Assembly: GCF_000970855.1 (NCBI RefSeq)
Contig: NZ_KQ034047.1
Location: 347,623-411,622, forward strand
Reading direction: 5' to 3'
Source of the DNA: Lactobacillus helsingborgensis
Lineage (GTDB): Bacteria; Bacillota; Bacilli; Lactobacillales; Lactobacillaceae
DNA length: 64,000 nucleotides
The translations under genes and the position numbers were made by a program. Shown here piece after piece: positions 1 to 8,867 of the stretch. Position 1 is the stretch's first letter. Each line of letters begins with the position of its first letter. The notes beneath the pieces were generated by a model. That model saw only the letters and a program-made list of their open reading frames with translations, did not search any database and had not been told where the DNA came from.

Positions 1-508
1 GCTTGGTATTGCCCCCATTGATAGCGGCGTAAACCGTGAGCAGCATTAACGGAATTACTTCTCCCAGCACCGCAGTTAATAAGATAGTTTGTCCTACTGG
101 TCTATCCAAAATATCCTTTTCTTTGAGTGTGGCAATAACCACGCCTAAGGCAATTGTCATAAAAATGATTGTTGCCAGCATTGTATCGCCAAACAGTCCC
201 AGAGATTTTAAGACTAATGCTAAGCAAACCGATAAGAGCGCTACACCAAGAAAAGCTTCAAGAGCAATTTTAAATGGAGTTATTTGACCCGGTTCTTTTT
301 TCTGTTTTCGTCTTGGCTTCAATAATTCAAAATTAATTTCCATCCCTGACAAAAATAGCAAAAGAATGACACCCAAATTTGATAAAAATGACAGGTCATG
401 TGTGGGACGCACAATATTAAAACCACTTGCGCCCAGAATAATGCCAATAATAATCTCGGCCACTGCAGTGGGTACGGCATTAACCTGCTGTTCTTGCTGG
501 CATATTAA
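1..508 (-). pseudogene. CPA2-type Na+/H+ antiporter, 5'-truncated and running off the window
   Basis: The minus strand from 508 to 1 is open and encodes a hydrophobic protein of the CPA2 monovalent cation:proton antiporter family. The start of the frame resembles the usual second helix (AVAEIIIGIILGASGF), followed by VILLLFLSGMEI and a long membrane stretch. The family normally begins with an extra N-terminal helix. Here the frame is closed by TAA at 509-511, and the first codons (TTA ATA TGC CAG) include no usable ATG, GTG or TTG with a ribosome binding site. The frame meets the stop of the amidase gene (505-507) with no intergenic space. I infer that the 5' end was lost by a deletion or rearrangement. 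A late GTG start (GTG GCC GAG) cannot be excluded. The 3' part lies outside the window. Confidence 0.6.
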
Positions 509-1647
509 TTAAAATTTGCCACTTTGACGAAACGGTTAGTGTCGATAGGATAGTACATCTTACCACCGATATTAATGCGCCCGCCATAAGTGCGCACAGT
601 TTTACCCTTTAACAACTTTGTAGTACCTACACGAATGCCGGTAGTATTATAAATATAAGCATTGTGGGTTAAAACACGGTTTGAGCCAACGATATTGCTG
701 GCTACAACATATTCATTTTCCCCAATTTGCAAGTACTTTTTACCGTTAATAACTTTTTCCTGAGCAACTGTTACTACAGTTCCAGCAGTTTTTAAAGCAG
801 CCGCGGTACGTTGACCTTGAGCATTATAAGTGTATGCGTCATGCATCAAAGTTCTTTTGCCGGTTGGCGCTTGTGACACTGGATCGGTATCATCATTACT
901 AGTATCATCTGTAGTCGTATTATCATCAGGGATATTAGAATTGGTTGTCTCTCCTGCCTGCAAGTCATAGTAATACTTCAAAAGGTCGAAGAAGTCATTC
1001 ATCGAATAACCCCACTTGCTAAAGTAACCATCTGGGTCTGTATGATTGGTACCACCTAAAAAGCGTGATACAGCGTGATGCGACCAGATAGTGCCTTTAC
1101 CAGTGTTGGAGGCATGCACCGGCGTAATACCATAGCGGTGTAACAACTTCGCAGCGTATATTGCATCATTATTAACACTCTTAGCAAACTTATTTCTGGT
1201 AGTTTCCTGACAAAGTTCAATTTGGATAAAACGGTTGTTAGCAATCGCGCCCGCACCCCAGACACCATAATTAGGCGTCATCATCTGAATAACCTGCTTG
1301 CTGTCAACAAAAGCGTGAACATAAGAGTACATGTTCTGCCACTCACGGTTAAAGTAAATGGCTTCATTGTATGCGGAAGCTCCCGGAGTTGCGGTTTCAT
1401 GAATTACAATTCCTTCCGGCTTGCCCTTTCTGTACTTAATTTTGTTACCGTTGGCATAAAACTTATTATATTTAATATTTTGCGTTTGCAACATTTTATA
1501 TAAAAACGTAACGCCAACATAACTATTTTGTTTAGCAATTGAGTTAATTGAGGCAGCTTCAACCACCTGAGTACGATTTCCATTAAAAATAGGTGCAACT
1601 AAACCTACTCCGATAGCAATAGTAGTTATTAGTTTCTTTATCTTCAT
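505..1647 (-). CDS. SLAP-anchored N-acetylmuramoyl-L-alanine amidase
   Basis: 380-aa secreted peptidoglycan hydrolase. Residues 1-31 form a signal peptide ending in VEAAS. An Amidase_2 domain spans about residues 70-225, with VIHETAT (His83), IQIELC (Glu144), SHHAVS (His190/191) and HTDPDG (Asp204) as the probable zinc and catalytic residues. An Asp/Thr/Asn-rich linker (about 232-262) leads to two SLAP half-domains (265-380), each built on the HNAYIYN pattern and ending in VKVANF, which attach the enzyme to the wall polymer under the S-layer. By family it cuts the MurNAc-L-Ala amide bond and acts as autolysin or bacteriocin-like lysin. The ATG at 1647 has AAGGAATG upstream. It lies next to another SLAP autolysin in the same direction. 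Its stop is where the truncated antiporter begins. Confidence 0.88.
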   Translation of the reverse strand: MKIKKLITTIAIGVGLVAPIFNGNRTQVVEAASINSIAKQNSYVGVTFLYKMLQTQNIKYNKFYANGNKIKYRKGKPEGIVIHETATPGASAYNEAIYFNREWQNMYSYVHAFVDSKQVIQMMTPNYGVWGAGAIANNRFIQIELCQETTRNKFAKSVNNDAIYAAKLLHRYGITPVHASNTGKGTIWSHHAVSRFLGGTNHTDPDGYFSKWGYSMNDFFDLLKYYYDLQAGETTNSNIPDDNTTTDDTSNDDTDPVSQAPTGKRTLMHDAYTYNAQGQRTAAALKTAGTVVTVAQEKVINGKKYLQIGENEYVVASNIVGSNRVLTHNAYIYNTTGIRVGTTKLLKGKTVRTYGGRINIGGKMYYPIDTNRFVKVANFN

Positions 1648-1692
1648 CTAACTTTTCATTCCTTATTTCTGTGTGCGAGAGTCTGACTTTGT

Positions 1693-2910
1693 CTAAAAAT
1701 TACCTTTCTTAATATATTGGTGAATCCCAATACGATAATACTTTTGGGCGTAGATGGTAATTGCACCGCCAAACGTGGCAACGGATTGTCCTTTTTTCAT
1801 CACCTTCAAGTTGTCACGATTGCCGTAATCGTTGTAAATGAAGGCATTATGCTTCAAGATTCTCATTGTTCCGTCAATATTGCCACTGGCAATATATTGG
1901 TTTTCGCCAATGCGGTAATATTTCTTACCATTAATGGTTTTGGTGCCGTAAGTGGCAATTACCTTGCCGCCATTTCCTACTTTAAGCGCCTTAGTTTTCT
2001 TGACGCGCTTGCCCTTGGAATTATAAATATAAGAGTTGTGCATCAAGGTCTTGTTGACTTTTTTATCACCTTTTGGTGCTTGAGAAGCTGGTGGTAAGGC
2101 ACTGCCCATGTTTAAAATAGTATCATTGACCCAGCCTTTACCGGCGATATACAAACGCTTCTTACCGTTATAAAAAGTAATAGTCTTAGTAACAGTTACA
2201 GCATCGCCTTTAGCTACAGAATCCGTCTTTGCGGATACCGAGTGGTCAGTTGGCCAAGCATAGGTAGCGCCTGCTTTTTTGACAATATAAGTCTTGCTGG
2301 TAATGGAAACGCTAGGATCATATTGGGTTAAGTTACAATTTGTTATTCTAGTATTTAAAATGGTGTTGTAATTATTAGCGGTAGCGTATGTCCCAGTCAA
2401 AGCCTTAGTGGCATCCATATAAGAGGCAGCATTTTCAAGCCATGCTCCTTGGTAGCGATCAGGTTGCCAAGTCACGCCTAAGCGCAGCTTTTTACCGTTG
2501 TCATCAAACGAGTCTTGGTAGCTATCGTATTTTCTGAATTTGGCAGTAACATAATAGCTCTTACCGTTCTTATCTTCTTCTCGAGTTTTAGAAGAATATG
2601 TGGCACCCAGCCAACTATCATCAGCCTTCATACCGAAGAGATTGTTGGCATTGACAGCTAAACCTGATTGCCCCCAGTTAGATTCAACAATTGCTTGTGC
2701 AATCATAACTGATGGATATAAACCATATTTCTTAGAAACTTTTTGTGCCTGTTTAACGGCAGTGTTTAAAAATGTGGTTTCATCTGCGGTAGCTGCAGAA
2801 ACTTCCTCAGCGCGTGCTGGAGAACTGGCAATTAGGTTGTTGGTAACCGGCACTATTGCTGCTGCACCAAGCATGGCGGCAGTAATACCAGTGATTAGTC
2901 TTTTGTTCAT
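1693..2910 (-). CDS. SLAP-anchored N-acetylglucosaminidase (autolysin)
   Basis: 405-aa secreted glucosaminidase of the AcmA/LytG type (glycoside hydrolase 73 family). The signal peptide runs to about residue 35 (ASSPARAEE). The catalytic domain (about 44-190) contains AIVESNWGQSGL with the acid Glu76, and NNLFGMK. A basic SH3/GW-like stretch follows (about 195-265), then two SLAP half-domains (about 280-405) with MHNSYIYN and HNAFIYND motifs. It cleaves GlcNAc-MurNAc bonds, probably in cell separation. I chose the ATG at 2910 because GGAGG lies about 10 bases upstream; an in-frame ATG 45 bases further out lacks a good site. Only 45 bases separate it from the amidase gene, with no terminator visible, so the two may be co-transcribed. 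Confidence 0.88.
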   Translation of the reverse strand: MNKRLITGITAAMLGAAAIVPVTNNLIASSPARAEEVSAATADETTFLNTAVKQAQKVSKKYGLYPSVMIAQAIVESNWGQSGLAVNANNLFGMKADDSWLGATYSSKTREEDKNGKSYYVTAKFRKYDSYQDSFDDNGKKLRLGVTWQPDRYQGAWLENAASYMDATKALTGTYATANNYNTILNTRITNCNLTQYDPSVSITSKTYIVKKAGATYAWPTDHSVSAKTDSVAKGDAVTVTKTITFYNGKKRLYIAGKGWVNDTILNMGSALPPASQAPKGDKKVNKTLMHNSYIYNSKGKRVKKTKALKVGNGGKVIATYGTKTINGKKYYRIGENQYIASGNIDGTMRILKHNAFIYNDYGNRDNLKVMKKGQSVATFGGAITIYAQKYYRIGIHQYIKKGNF

Positions 2911-3031
2911 AAATAATAGTTCCTCCTTAACCGACATCTTTATTGTATCGGGCAATTAAAGTATTAACAATAGGTTCTCCTTATTTGTAGTCAAAAAGTA
3001 ATATTAGTAGTTTTATATTACAAATAGTAAC

Positions 3032-3523
3032 TTACCTTTCTAAAACTTCGCGCAAATGGGCTAATAGATTATGTTTCAATCTTTGCAGCTGCACGCGACT
3101 TATTCCAGTTTGCCGGGCTAAAGCGCTGATTGTCTGCCCTTCGATAAGATGATTAAAAAATAACATCCGCTCTAATTGCGACATTTCCGTGAGTTCTTGG
3201 GCAAGAATTAATTGATTATCCCAGTTATTTAATTGCTCAATTTGCCCAGAAATTTCTGCTGGTACTTCCAACTCAGCTACTTGTTTATCCTTACGCAATA
3301 AATCAATGGTATGCCAGATAATTTTGCGAAAACTCAAGCGATCAACTTCCATTTGCTTCATGTCAGTGAATTTAGTTAACATTTCAGCGTAAACAATAAT
3401 ACCCTCAAGTAAAAAGTCTTCATAATTAGTATAGTCCAATCTGACATGCGCGGACTTCAATGCGCCTCTTACTAATTTTTGATTTTGCCATGCTCTTAAA
3501 AAAGCTTCCTTACTAATCTTCAT
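3032..3523 (-). CDS. Small sigma-70-family factor (ComX/SigH-like)
   Basis: 163-aa protein without signal peptide or membrane segment. The N-terminal half (about 20-75) resembles sigma region 2 (DFLLEGIIVYAEML, then FRKIIWHTIDLLRK). The C-terminal 45 residues form a region 4-like helix-turn-helix (LARQTGISRVQLQRLKHNLL). The size fits the short alternative or competence sigma factors of lactobacilli. I infer that it redirects RNA polymerase to a small regulon. The neighbouring ComK-like gene suggests a competence-related role, but this is not proven by sequence. A perfect 14-base palindrome lies 30 bases upstream of the start. It could alternatively be a phage-type RinA/ArpU-like regulator. 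Confidence 0.55.
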   Translation of the reverse strand: MKISKEAFLRAWQNQKLVRGALKSAHVRLDYTNYEDFLLEGIIVYAEMLTKFTDMKQMEVDRLSFRKIIWHTIDLLRKDKQVAELEVPAEISGQIEQLNNWDNQLILAQELTEMSQLERMLFFNHLIEGQTISALARQTGISRVQLQRLKHNLLAHLREVLER

Positions 3524-3552
3524 TTGTGACTATCCTCTTTTTGCTAATGTGT

Positions 3553-3566
3553 CACAAGCGCTTGTG
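3553..3566. promoter_or_regulatory. 14-bp perfect palindrome upstream of the sigma-factor gene
   Basis: CACAAGCGCTTGTG is a perfect dyad 30 bases before the ATG of the sigma-like gene and close to where its promoter should be. It has no loop and no T-run, so a terminator is unlikely. It is best read as an operator. Confidence 0.45.
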
Positions 3567-3720
3567 CCCCTTTAGATTAGCAAGATAAGGCAAATATTAA
3601 AAAGCAAGAGTTTAACTTAATTTTAATTACATTGGTTTTAATCTAATGCTTATTATTATTTTTAATATACTAGCTACTGATAGCTTATTGAAAGAGAAAG
3701 CATGGGTGAAAAAAAGATTA

Positions 3721-3753
3721 AAAAAATACACGAATTGTGAACTAATTCGTGTA
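3721..3753 (-). terminator. Terminator of the ComK-like gene
   Basis: TACACGAATT and AATTCGTGTA form a perfect 10-bp stem with a 7-base loop. On the minus strand it is followed by a run of T, just after the stop at 3760. Confidence 0.8.
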
Positions 3754-3759
3754 CTGCTT

Positions 3760-4599
3760 TTAAAACAAAGTATCGGGTCTTCTACTATTCGCATAAGCAA
3801 TGTGATGTGCGTCTAGTAATTGCGGCAATTCATAGTAGTCTGCTAGATAATTACCATAGCGAATGTGCTTCTTAGCCAGTAATTCAGACATTACTGTTTT
3901 AAGAGATAACTCTTTAAGAGATTGGTGAGGGTGAAAGTATGATGCTTGATCAATAAGGGACTTACCTTGGAAGCTTTTAACCTGCCAACCTAGATTTTGC
4001 TCTAAGTGGGAAGTACTTAGAAGATAAAGGGCATGATTGAAAAATAAGCTGTCGCTGACTTTATGGGGAATATGACGGCTGCAATCTTCATAGGTAAAGA
4101 TATAACTAAACTGATTGTGCTTGAGCGTTTCAAAAGCGGTGACATTATTCCGCAAGGTCTTGAAGCCAACCATATTATGTAATGCTACCCAATCAATATT
4201 ACCCGTATTATAGCTGCGTAAGGAAAAATAAGCTAAACGACCGGTCGCAATCACGTTGTGTCCCGCTAAGTTAATATGACGGGCGAATTCTCTTTGAAAT
4301 TCCAGACCCGCAAATAAACATCTTTGACTAAATGAAGTCAGATGGGCTTTTGTACTGCGACAACTTAAAATTATGCCCTGCTGACAATCAAAAATCACAC
4401 TTTTATATTTACCTAAGAGCGGTTGCTTTTGAAATTGATATAAAGCAATAGTAGCAGGATTAACACAGTAACAATCATCGTTAACCACATACTTGACTAC
4501 TTCTTTGTCTTCTATTCTTTCTTGCAACAGTTTTTGCGACCAAATACGATACTTCTTATTTGCCGGTAAATTCCAAATATCACTTTCTTTACTAATCAC
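3760..4599 (-). CDS. ComK-like competence transcription factor
   Basis: 279-aa cytoplasmic protein. Residues about 35-190 match the ComK pattern loosely: YCVNPATIALYQ, then GKYKSVIFD, a Cys/Gly-containing CLFAGLEFQREFA, a P/G turn followed by AYFSLRSYN, IDWVALHNM, and NNVTAFETLKHNQFSY, which corresponds to the strand carrying the FSNG/fixed Tyr region in Bacillus ComK. It is longer than Bacillus ComK (192 aa), with an extra C-terminal 80 residues. By family it would be a DNA-binding activator of DNA-uptake genes. The start is GTG at 4599 with GAAGGAG nine bases upstream. It is followed by its own terminator and by the sigma-like gene. The assignment rests on pattern recognition only, and a lactobacillar paralog with another role is possible. 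Confidence 0.5.
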   Translation of the reverse strand: MISKESDIWNLPANKKYRIWSQKLLQERIEDKEVVKYVVNDDCYCVNPATIALYQFQKQPLLGKYKSVIFDCQQGIILSCRSTKAHLTSFSQRCLFAGLEFQREFARHINLAGHNVIATGRLAYFSLRSYNTGNIDWVALHNMVGFKTLRNNVTAFETLKHNQFSYIFTYEDCSRHIPHKVSDSLFFNHALYLLSTSHLEQNLGWQVKSFQGKSLIDQASYFHPHQSLKELSLKTVMSELLAKKHIRYGNYLADYYELPQLLDAHHIAYANSRRPDTLF

Positions 4600-4681
4600 T
4601 GTTTACTTCTCCTTCAATTAAAGTTAAGTAATACAATTATACTAGAATTGTTACCGCTTGCATAGAAGAAAAAGAGCAAAC

Positions 4682-4715
4682 AAAAAACGGGAACGAATAA
4701 TTCGTTTCCGTTTTT
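4682..4715 (-). terminator. Terminator of the S-layer-type gene
   Basis: The inverted repeat AAAACGGGAACGAA/TTCGTTTCCGTTTT has one mismatch and is flanked by A- and T-runs. It lies 20 bases past the stop at 4736. Confidence 0.85.
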
Positions 4716-4735
4716 GTAATTAATTAAACAATTAA

Positions 4736-6517
4736 TTAAAAGTTAGCAACCTTAACGTATTGCTTCTTAGGACCACCGATACGGTAGTAAGCCTTGCCAT
4801 TCTTAAATGTGTAAGGTGAACCGTAAGTAGTAACCTTAGTACCAGCCTTCAATACGCGGCCATCAGCACGCTTCTTGCTGGTCTTGTATACGTAGGCATT
4901 GTGAGTCAATGTACGTGAAGTACCGTCAATGTTGTCAGCCATTACGAATTGGTTGTCACCGATTTGGTAAACCAAGCTGCCGTCAGCAAGCTTAGTAGCT
5001 GCACCGATTACTTCAACAGTGGAGTAAGCACGTAACATGTCAGTACCAACACGCTTGTGATCCTTGTCGTAGATGTATGAGTTGTGCATAACAGTCTTCT
5101 TAACCTTGTCTGCAGGCTTGAATGAACCGTCAACATACTTGCTTTCTACGTAAAGGTCTGAGTCAGCACTGTTAATACGAGTGTATGACTTCTCGCCAAC
5201 CTTGATTGGGTCACCAAAGACAGCAATTGTGTCACCATTCTTAACAGTAGTCTTTGAGTCAGTTACAACGTTACCATCAATCTTGTAAACTGGAATGTCA
5301 CCATCAGATTGAACAGTCTTGTATTCTGCACCCTTAACACCAACAGTTAACATGAAGGTAACCTTAGTAGTCTTACCTTCTGCATTAGTTGCACTTACAG
5401 TAACTGGGTATTTACCAGCAACTTTAGTGTTAACTTTGCTTGCATCAACAGTAGGAATCATAACAGTTGGATCAGTATCACTAACAGTGGTTGTGAAAGC
5501 GTCCTGAATAGCCTTAGTGTCAACTACACCATTTACTGGAACATAATTGAATTTAGCATCACCTATTGAATCAATTGTTTGAGTTCCAAAGTATTTTTGA
5601 CTATTGTAAGTAATCTTCGGGAATGTAGGATCGCCAACAGTTGCTGATGGGTTAACACGTACAGTAAATGTAGCAGTCTTACCATTTGTAGCAAATACAT
5701 GTGTAGTAACTGTAAATGGAGCTGCTGGCTTATCAAAGCTGCCATCAGCTTTTACAGTAACGCCAGCTGCAGTTAAAGCATCTTTAACATCTTGTTCAAG
5801 GTTAAGGAATGAAGCTGTAGCAGCACCATCACCTTTAACACTTACAGAAGCAGTGTACTTACCATTTGTTCCATTTGATGTTCTTGAAGCATCAATCTTA
5901 TCAGCAACACCCTTTACAGAATAGCTATTTGAGTCAAGATCTACAGAACCAGTATCAGCAATTACATCTTTACCGTTATCTTTGTATGTAACGTATGGTG
6001 CACCCTTCAAAGTAGAATCTGGAACAGTAAATGGGCTACTAGTTAATTCAATGCCAGTGGCGATTCCTGAGCCGTTAACATCATAAGCTTTATCGTTAAC
6101 TGTAAGGCCATTAGTCTTTCCTGCAAGACTAGTCAAGCCAGTAATAGAAACAACAACCTTAGCAACATATTTTTGACCACCAACTAATTTATCAGTAGTT
6201 GGTGTAGTTGCTACAGTATCATCTGCTTTCACAGCAAAAATTTGTGCCTTGGCTGGAACAACAGTTGCTCCAGTAGGTAAAGTAGTTGTTGAAATAGAAG
6301 CAGCAACTTTAGATGGTGAATCATTACCTACTAGGCTAGCAGCATTAGTTACATTTAAAGTTAACTTAGCAACATTCGCAGTATTGGTAGTTGTTGATCC
6401 GTCAACACTTACAGGAGTATCAGCAGCAAATACTGTTGATACACCGGTTGCAGCAACTGGAGCAACAGCTAATAAAGCAGCTGCAGCAGCACTAACAATT
6501 CTTAAATTTTTCTTCAT
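4736..6517 (-). CDS. S-layer-type protein with C-terminal SLAP domains
   Basis: 593-aa secreted protein. The signal peptide (MKKNLRIVSAAAAALLAVAP, cleavage near FAAD at about 32) is the canonical one of lactobacillar Slp proteins. The middle (33-460) is low-complexity, rich in Ala, Thr, Val, Lys and Asp, with Ig-like strands (TVTTHVFATNGKTATFTVRV; VSATNAEGKTTKVTF). The last 120 residues are two SLAP half-domains (VMHNSYIYD; LTHNAYVYK) ending in YVKVANF. It is probably a structural or auxiliary S-layer protein held to wall polysaccharide by the SLAP part. Codon use is strongly biased (AAC, GAC, GGT, CCA), as in highly expressed genes. A strong promoter, a 190-base leader and AGGAGG before ATG 6517 support high expression. 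Confidence 0.85.
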   Translation of the reverse strand: MKKNLRIVSAAAAALLAVAPVAATGVSTVFAADTPVSVDGSTTTNTANVAKLTLNVTNAASLVGNDSPSKVAASISTTTLPTGATVVPAKAQIFAVKADDTVATTPTTDKLVGGQKYVAKVVVSITGLTSLAGKTNGLTVNDKAYDVNGSGIATGIELTSSPFTVPDSTLKGAPYVTYKDNGKDVIADTGSVDLDSNSYSVKGVADKIDASRTSNGTNGKYTASVSVKGDGAATASFLNLEQDVKDALTAAGVTVKADGSFDKPAAPFTVTTHVFATNGKTATFTVRVNPSATVGDPTFPKITYNSQKYFGTQTIDSIGDAKFNYVPVNGVVDTKAIQDAFTTTVSDTDPTVMIPTVDASKVNTKVAGKYPVTVSATNAEGKTTKVTFMLTVGVKGAEYKTVQSDGDIPVYKIDGNVVTDSKTTVKNGDTIAVFGDPIKVGEKSYTRINSADSDLYVESKYVDGSFKPADKVKKTVMHNSYIYDKDHKRVGTDMLRAYSTVEVIGAATKLADGSLVYQIGDNQFVMADNIDGTSRTLTHNAYVYKTSKKRADGRVLKAGTKVTTYGSPYTFKNGKAYYRIGGPKKQYVKVANF

Positions 6518-6705
6518 GTGGTCTTTCCTCCTTGTGTATATACAAAATAGTAATAGGCTATAGGTTCAGTCGTGATGAGCCTACATTGTTACAACACCCT
6601 TCAAGCCGAATTCATAAGTTTATAACTCTTATGAGGTAGCTTTCGAGCTGAAGAACGCGCATGCGTACAGGCTTCGAACCTGAAGCATAGCTATTACTTA
6701 CCACA
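6518..6705 (-). promoter_or_regulatory. Long structured 5' untranslated leader of the S-layer-type gene
   Basis: About 190 bases lie between the inferred transcription start and the ATG, with no ORF. The segment folds locally: TAGGCT/AGCCTA (6554-6583), CATAAG/CTTATG (6613-6633) and a GC-rich self-complementary stretch near 6655-6680. Lactobacillar S-layer mRNAs are known for long stabilising leaders, and this fits. Confidence 0.6.
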
Positions 6706-6711
6706 TTTCTT

Positions 6712-6740
6712 ATTGTACCTACCTTTTGCCTAAATTGCAA
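6712..6740 (-). promoter_or_regulatory. Promoter of the S-layer-type gene
   Basis: On the minus strand, TTGCAA (6735-6740) and TACAAT (6712-6717) are separated by 17 bases. They are near consensus and sit about 195 bases before the ATG. Confidence 0.75.
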
Positions 6741-6935
6741 GACAAGCAGTTATTTAACATAGTTTTGTAACAAACGCTTACAGATTGCTAACAAAATCTA
6801 GGTTTTGTCAGTAGTAAAAAACCCGCTTTACAGCAATACATTCAATGTTCTTTTATCTTAATCAAGTTAAAAAAGATATTTTATTTTACATAAAATTTTA
6901 CAAAATAATAACAAAAAAATTTGAAATAAAGTAAA

Positions 6936-6967
6936 AATCACGCCTAACTATTCTTAGACGTGATTTC
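6936..6967 (-). terminator. Terminator of the DUF2922/DUF1659 pair
   Basis: AAATCACGCCTAA/TTAGACGTGATTT forms a stem with a single mismatch. It is followed on the minus strand by TTTTTAC. The region 6741-6935 between it and the S-layer promoter is AT-rich, and I see nothing else in it. Confidence 0.8.
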
Positions 6968-7047
6968 TTCATTTAAGTACTGGCATTTAACGAAAAATCT
7001 GCTTAATCTTAGCAATTAGTCTGCTAACTAGCTCCAACAGCTGGAGA

Positions 7048-7296
7048 TTACATTGGCTGAGCCGCAGTATCATCAAACAAACTAGTGACAGTTCGTTCAA
7101 CGTATGAAGCAGATTGTGGAGTTTGATAGAGATCCACCCCTTCTTGTGCAAACACATTGGCATTTGCTATCGCCGCCATTGCGGCTTTGACTTCTGTTGC
7201 CGCAAGGTTATCAGCGGCATTGGGCAAAGACAGACTAACCTTTTTGTTTGCACCATTTAAGAATACTAATCGTAAAGTTTTGCTTTTTGTTACCAT
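7048..7296 (-). CDS. DUF2922 family protein
   Basis: 82-aa small protein. The pattern (KTLRLVFLNGANKKVSLSLPN, then an Ala-rich helix EVKAAMAAIANANVF and a hydrophobic-aromatic end) is that of DUF2922, a family usually encoded beside DUF1659 in Gram-positives. Its function is unknown. I prefer the ATG at 7296 because GGGAG lies just upstream. An in-frame ATG at 7311 would put that site inside the coding region. It sits 39 bases after the DUF1659 gene and shares its terminator. Confidence 0.75.
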   Translation of the reverse strand: MVTKSKTLRLVFLNGANKKVSLSLPNAADNLAATEVKAAMAAIANANVFAQEGVDLYQTPQSASYVERTVTSLFDDTAAQPM

Positions 7297-7335
7297 ATTA
7301 TTTTCTCCCATCTTGAATATTACTTAGCCAATTTT

Positions 7336-7557
7336 TTATTCTTCATCATCTAAGGGAATGCCCTGCTTTTGCACCAGAGTGGCTGCAGCCAGTTCATCGC
7401 GTTGCAGTTTGGCTAGTGCCGACCCGACTTCTGCCAATCCACCAGCTGCTGCACCCTTTTTAACGTTCTTCAAAACTCGCGTCTTAATTCCTTCACTACC
7501 ATATTTAGAATTTAAAAATGTATATTGGACTGATTGTTCTAGTAATTGAAAATTCAT
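7336..7557 (-). CDS. DUF1659 family protein
   Basis: 73-aa small protein with the DUF1659 layout: an N-terminal strand pair (LEQSVQYTFLNSKYGSEGIK), a V-K-rich segment, then an Ala-rich helix (GLAEVGSALAKLQRDELAA) and an acidic tail. It is found as first gene of a two-gene unit with DUF2922. The function of the pair is not known. The ATG at 7557 is preceded by AAAGG. The nearest upstream feature is a divergent gene at 7766, so the 208-base gap must hold promoters for both directions. Confidence 0.75.
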   Translation of the reverse strand: MNFQLLEQSVQYTFLNSKYGSEGIKTRVLKNVKKGAAAGGLAEVGSALAKLQRDELAAATLVQKQGIPLDDEE

Positions 7558-7765
7558 CTTAATTTACCTTTCATTGCTGCTTTTTTTGTAATCAACTCGC
7601 GCGCTAGCTGCCTTACACTATTACTAACGAATTAAAATGGTAAAATGTAACATTTTTTATGGAGAAAATTTTCTACCCTTATGTGAAAAGCACCATTAAG
7701 TAGTCAAATCTACTTAAACAATCTATAATTAAACTAAGTATTAGTAAGGAGGATAATTTCCTATT

Positions 7766-8629
7766 ATGAAAAAAACGACAATTGGTACGATTGTGGCAGT
7801 AGTAATTATCGCTATCGCTGGTGGCGTTTTTTACGCAACCCAGAAATCAAATAGTGATAAAGTTAATGCTTCCTATAATAGTGCAATGACCACCGGTAAA
7901 AACGCTGTTGCAGACAAGGACTACTCAGAAGCAAGCTCTGCTTTTGCTAAAGCTTTCAAGATCAAAAATACTGACCAAGCCAAAGCCTACAAAAATCAAT
8001 CTGACAATATGCTTTCTGCAATTAGTGCAACTAAAAAGGGTAAATATGATAACGCATTAAGCAAAACAAGCAGCGTAATCAACAAAGCTAATGGTTATGC
8101 AGTCTTAGTTAAACAAGGTAAAAAACTAAAAACTACTATTGAAGATGTCCAAGACAATTATGAACATGAAATTCAACCTATCTTTTTAGCAGCATCTGAA
8201 GCAGAAGTTGCTAAGCAATATCTTAAAGCGGCTGACCAATACCAAAGAGTACTGGACTTACCTTATATTGACGGCAAATATTACACTCAATACAAGCAGA
8301 AAGCCGCAAAAGGACTTGCAGCCAATCAGAAGGCAGCTAAACAAAATAATAATGGTACTTCCAGCCAAGGCTACAATTCTATTTCCGGCAGTGGTCAAGA
8401 CACCGGTAACGCCGGCAAGACTGGCGCAGGTGCAATGGGTAACCACAAAGTACACGGCAAGACAGTTACCAACAAGCAGATTGCGCAATTGCGTAAACGC
8501 GTAGGCAAATTCGGCTATGATTCAATGTCATGGAGTCCGCAAGACTTAATCGACCTCTATAGAAAATCTGGGCGCACTAAGCCAAGCAAAATCACTAGAA
8601 AAGACGTTGAGAATTATCTTAAGCCATAG
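7766..8629 (+). CDS. Membrane-anchored extracellular repeat protein (function unknown)
   Basis: 287 aa. Residues 5-27 form one transmembrane helix (TIVAVVIIAIAGGVFYAT), leaving a large extracellular domain. That domain has helical TPR-like segments (SAFAKAFKIKNTDQAKAYK; KYDNALSKTSSVINKA; AADQYQRVLDLPY) up to about residue 190. A Gly/Ser/Asn-rich linker follows (about 195-230), then a basic C-terminal domain (KQIAQLRKRVGKFGYDSMS). No catalytic motif is visible. The RBS is AAGGAGG before ATG 7766, and a terminator follows the stop. It stands alone between a divergent DUF pair and an unrelated gene. It may bind wall material, but that is inference. Confidence 0.7.
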   Translation: MKKTTIGTIVAVVIIAIAGGVFYATQKSNSDKVNASYNSAMTTGKNAVADKDYSEASSAFAKAFKIKNTDQAKAYKNQSDNMLSAISATKKGKYDNALSKTSSVINKANGYAVLVKQGKKLKTTIEDVQDNYEHEIQPIFLAASEAEVAKQYLKAADQYQRVLDLPYIDGKYYTQYKQKAAKGLAANQKAAKQNNNGTSSQGYNSISGSGQDTGNAGKTGAGAMGNHKVHGKTVTNKQIAQLRKRVGKFGYDSMSWSPQDLIDLYRKSGRTKPSKITRKDVENYLKP

Positions 8630-8657
8630 TTAGTCCTTTTCTTAAAAAGTGATGATT

Positions 8658-8693
8658 AAAAAGCGCCGTAAATTGATGTTATGGTGCTTTTTT
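8658..8693 (+). terminator. Terminator of the repeat-protein gene
   Basis: AAAAAGCGCC/GGTGCTTTTT stem with one G-T pair and a 15-base loop, closed by a T-run. Confidence 0.8.
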
Positions 8694-8867
8694 CTTCCCC
8701 GAGCGCAATTTTTACAAATAGACTAAATGCTCTAATTTGCTAATTTTTGACAAAAACTACTATTATGTAGATAGTAAATTGGTTCAATAGTTGCTTTTAT
8801 AGGTTAAACTCTGTAAAATGACTATTGACTTTCACGTTTCCTATTTTTATTAAAGGAGTGTCTTGCT

